Below the pieces are notes generated by a model. The model was not told the DNA's origin. It searched no databases and worked only from the letters and a program-made list of their open reading frames with translations. 7,112 nt of DNA from an uncultured Acetatifactor sp. (GTDB taxonomy: Bacteria; Bacillota; Clostridia; Lachnospirales; Lachnospiraceae): NCBI GenBank assembly GCA_910586435.1, contig CAJUGT010000175.1, positions 1-7,112 on the forward strand, written 5' to 3'. Position 1 is the first letter of the stretch, and the number at the start of each line of letters is the position of its first letter. The position numbers and the translations under genes were made by a program. Positions 6,832 through 7,112 of this stretch are shown here, in pieces.

Positions 6832-6984
6832 TCAGCCTATTCCAATACATTCCAGGCAGATCATTACCGCCTTTTTCCAGATGATGTCAAATTGCCCCTG
6901 GGCATACCCCATGCCCCAGCACCCCAGGCCGAGCAGCACTCCCAGCAGCCAGGCATATTTCCTGTTATTCCTCCAAAAAGCCAT
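6832..6984 (-). CDS. Small CXXC-motif membrane protein, CD1871A family
   Basis: A 50-residue protein beginning MAFWRNNRKYAWLLG. A single hydrophobic segment (about 11-28) is followed by a short polar stretch and a CLEC (43-46) motif at the C-terminus. The layout and sequence match the family annotated as CD1871A CXXC motif-containing proteins (recognised from memory, not searched). The CXXC is a plausible redox-active or metal-binding pair. The ATG at 6984 has GGAAGGA (6993-6999) 8 bases upstream, and the gene overlaps the end of the redoxin gene by 20 bp, which implies translational coupling. It precedes the Fe-S membrane gene by 48 bp. Small size makes it easy to miss in gene calling. The function has not, to my knowledge, been established; a link between redoxin and Fe-S protein is inferred from context. 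Confidence 0.85.
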   Translation of the reverse strand: MAFWRNNRKYAWLLGVLLGLGCWGMGYAQGQFDIIWKKAVMICLECIGIG

Positions 6985-7112
6985 CTATCTTATCCTTCCA
7001 CGCAGATTTATTCATGGCGCCAATCACCGTTTCCAATACCTCTCCCTTTTCGTCAATGAAAAATGTGGTGGGTACCGCCGACACTTCCGTCAGCAGCGCG
7101 GAATACAGAGAC
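6965..7112 (-). CDS. TlpA-like redoxin, C-terminal fragment (cut by window edge)
   Basis: Only the last 48 residues are visible, because the 5' part lies beyond the window. They include VPTTFFIDEKGEV, the thioredoxin-fold cis-proline strand and following hairpin typical of TlpA/ResA-like redoxins, and end with a C-terminal helix (AWKDKIDGFLEE). The catalytic CXXC, any signal peptide or lipobox, and the start cannot be seen. Its stop lies inside the next gene (20-bp overlap), so it is the upstream member of a redox operon with the CXXC protein and the Fe-S membrane protein. Such proteins are usually exported and act as thiol-disulfide oxidoreductases. A peroxiredoxin-like redoxin is the alternative. 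Confidence 0.8.
   Translation of the reverse strand, partial: SLYSALLTEVSAVPTTFFIDEKGEVLETVIGAMNKSAWKDKIDGFLEE

Overview
The window looks like chromosomal DNA of a gut Firmicute, most likely a Lachnospiraceae-type Clostridia. This is inferred from a bile salt hydrolase with the classical Clostridium/Lactobacillus layout, a type III glutamine synthetase, a redoxin / small CXXC protein / membrane 4Fe-4S protein module, strong purine-rich ribosome binding sites, and a SigA promoter with a perfect -10 box. No species call is possible.

Left region (1-836): no intact gene. A 177-bp GC-rich long palindrome (625-801) has perfect 25-bp inverted ends. A partial, diverged copy in the opposite orientation occupies 1-62. 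Between them (63-624) lies an AT-rich island with two decayed gene remnants on the minus strand, both with in-frame stops and apparent frameshifts. This looks like a scar of repeat-associated accessory DNA.

Middle left (849-2640): a clear promoter drives one plus-strand gene, a membrane-anchored dCache sensor fused to a catalytically complete HD-GYP domain, so a predicted cyclic-di-GMP phosphodiesterase. It ends in a hairpin whose loop contains its own stop codon. The minus-strand genes converge on it from the right.

Right region (2648-7112): five minus-strand genes in one direction. In order of transcription they are the C-terminal end of a TlpA-like redoxin (cut by the window edge), a 50-residue CXXC-motif protein overlapping it by 20 bp, a membrane polyferredoxin of the NapH/YccM type, a bile salt hydrolase (bsh), and a type III glutamine synthetase (glnN). 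Spacing is tight within the redox trio and between bsh and glnN (44 bp). A 147-bp gap lies between the Fe-S gene and bsh.

Functionally, the redoxin, CXXC protein and Fe-S protein probably form a membrane thiol/electron-transfer unit. The hydrolase releases glycine or taurine from conjugated bile acids, and GlnN assimilates ammonia. Whether these are co-regulated as a bile or nitrogen response is inference only. The most unusual items are the palindromic repeat pair with its decayed cargo, and the bsh-glnN linkage behind a redox module.
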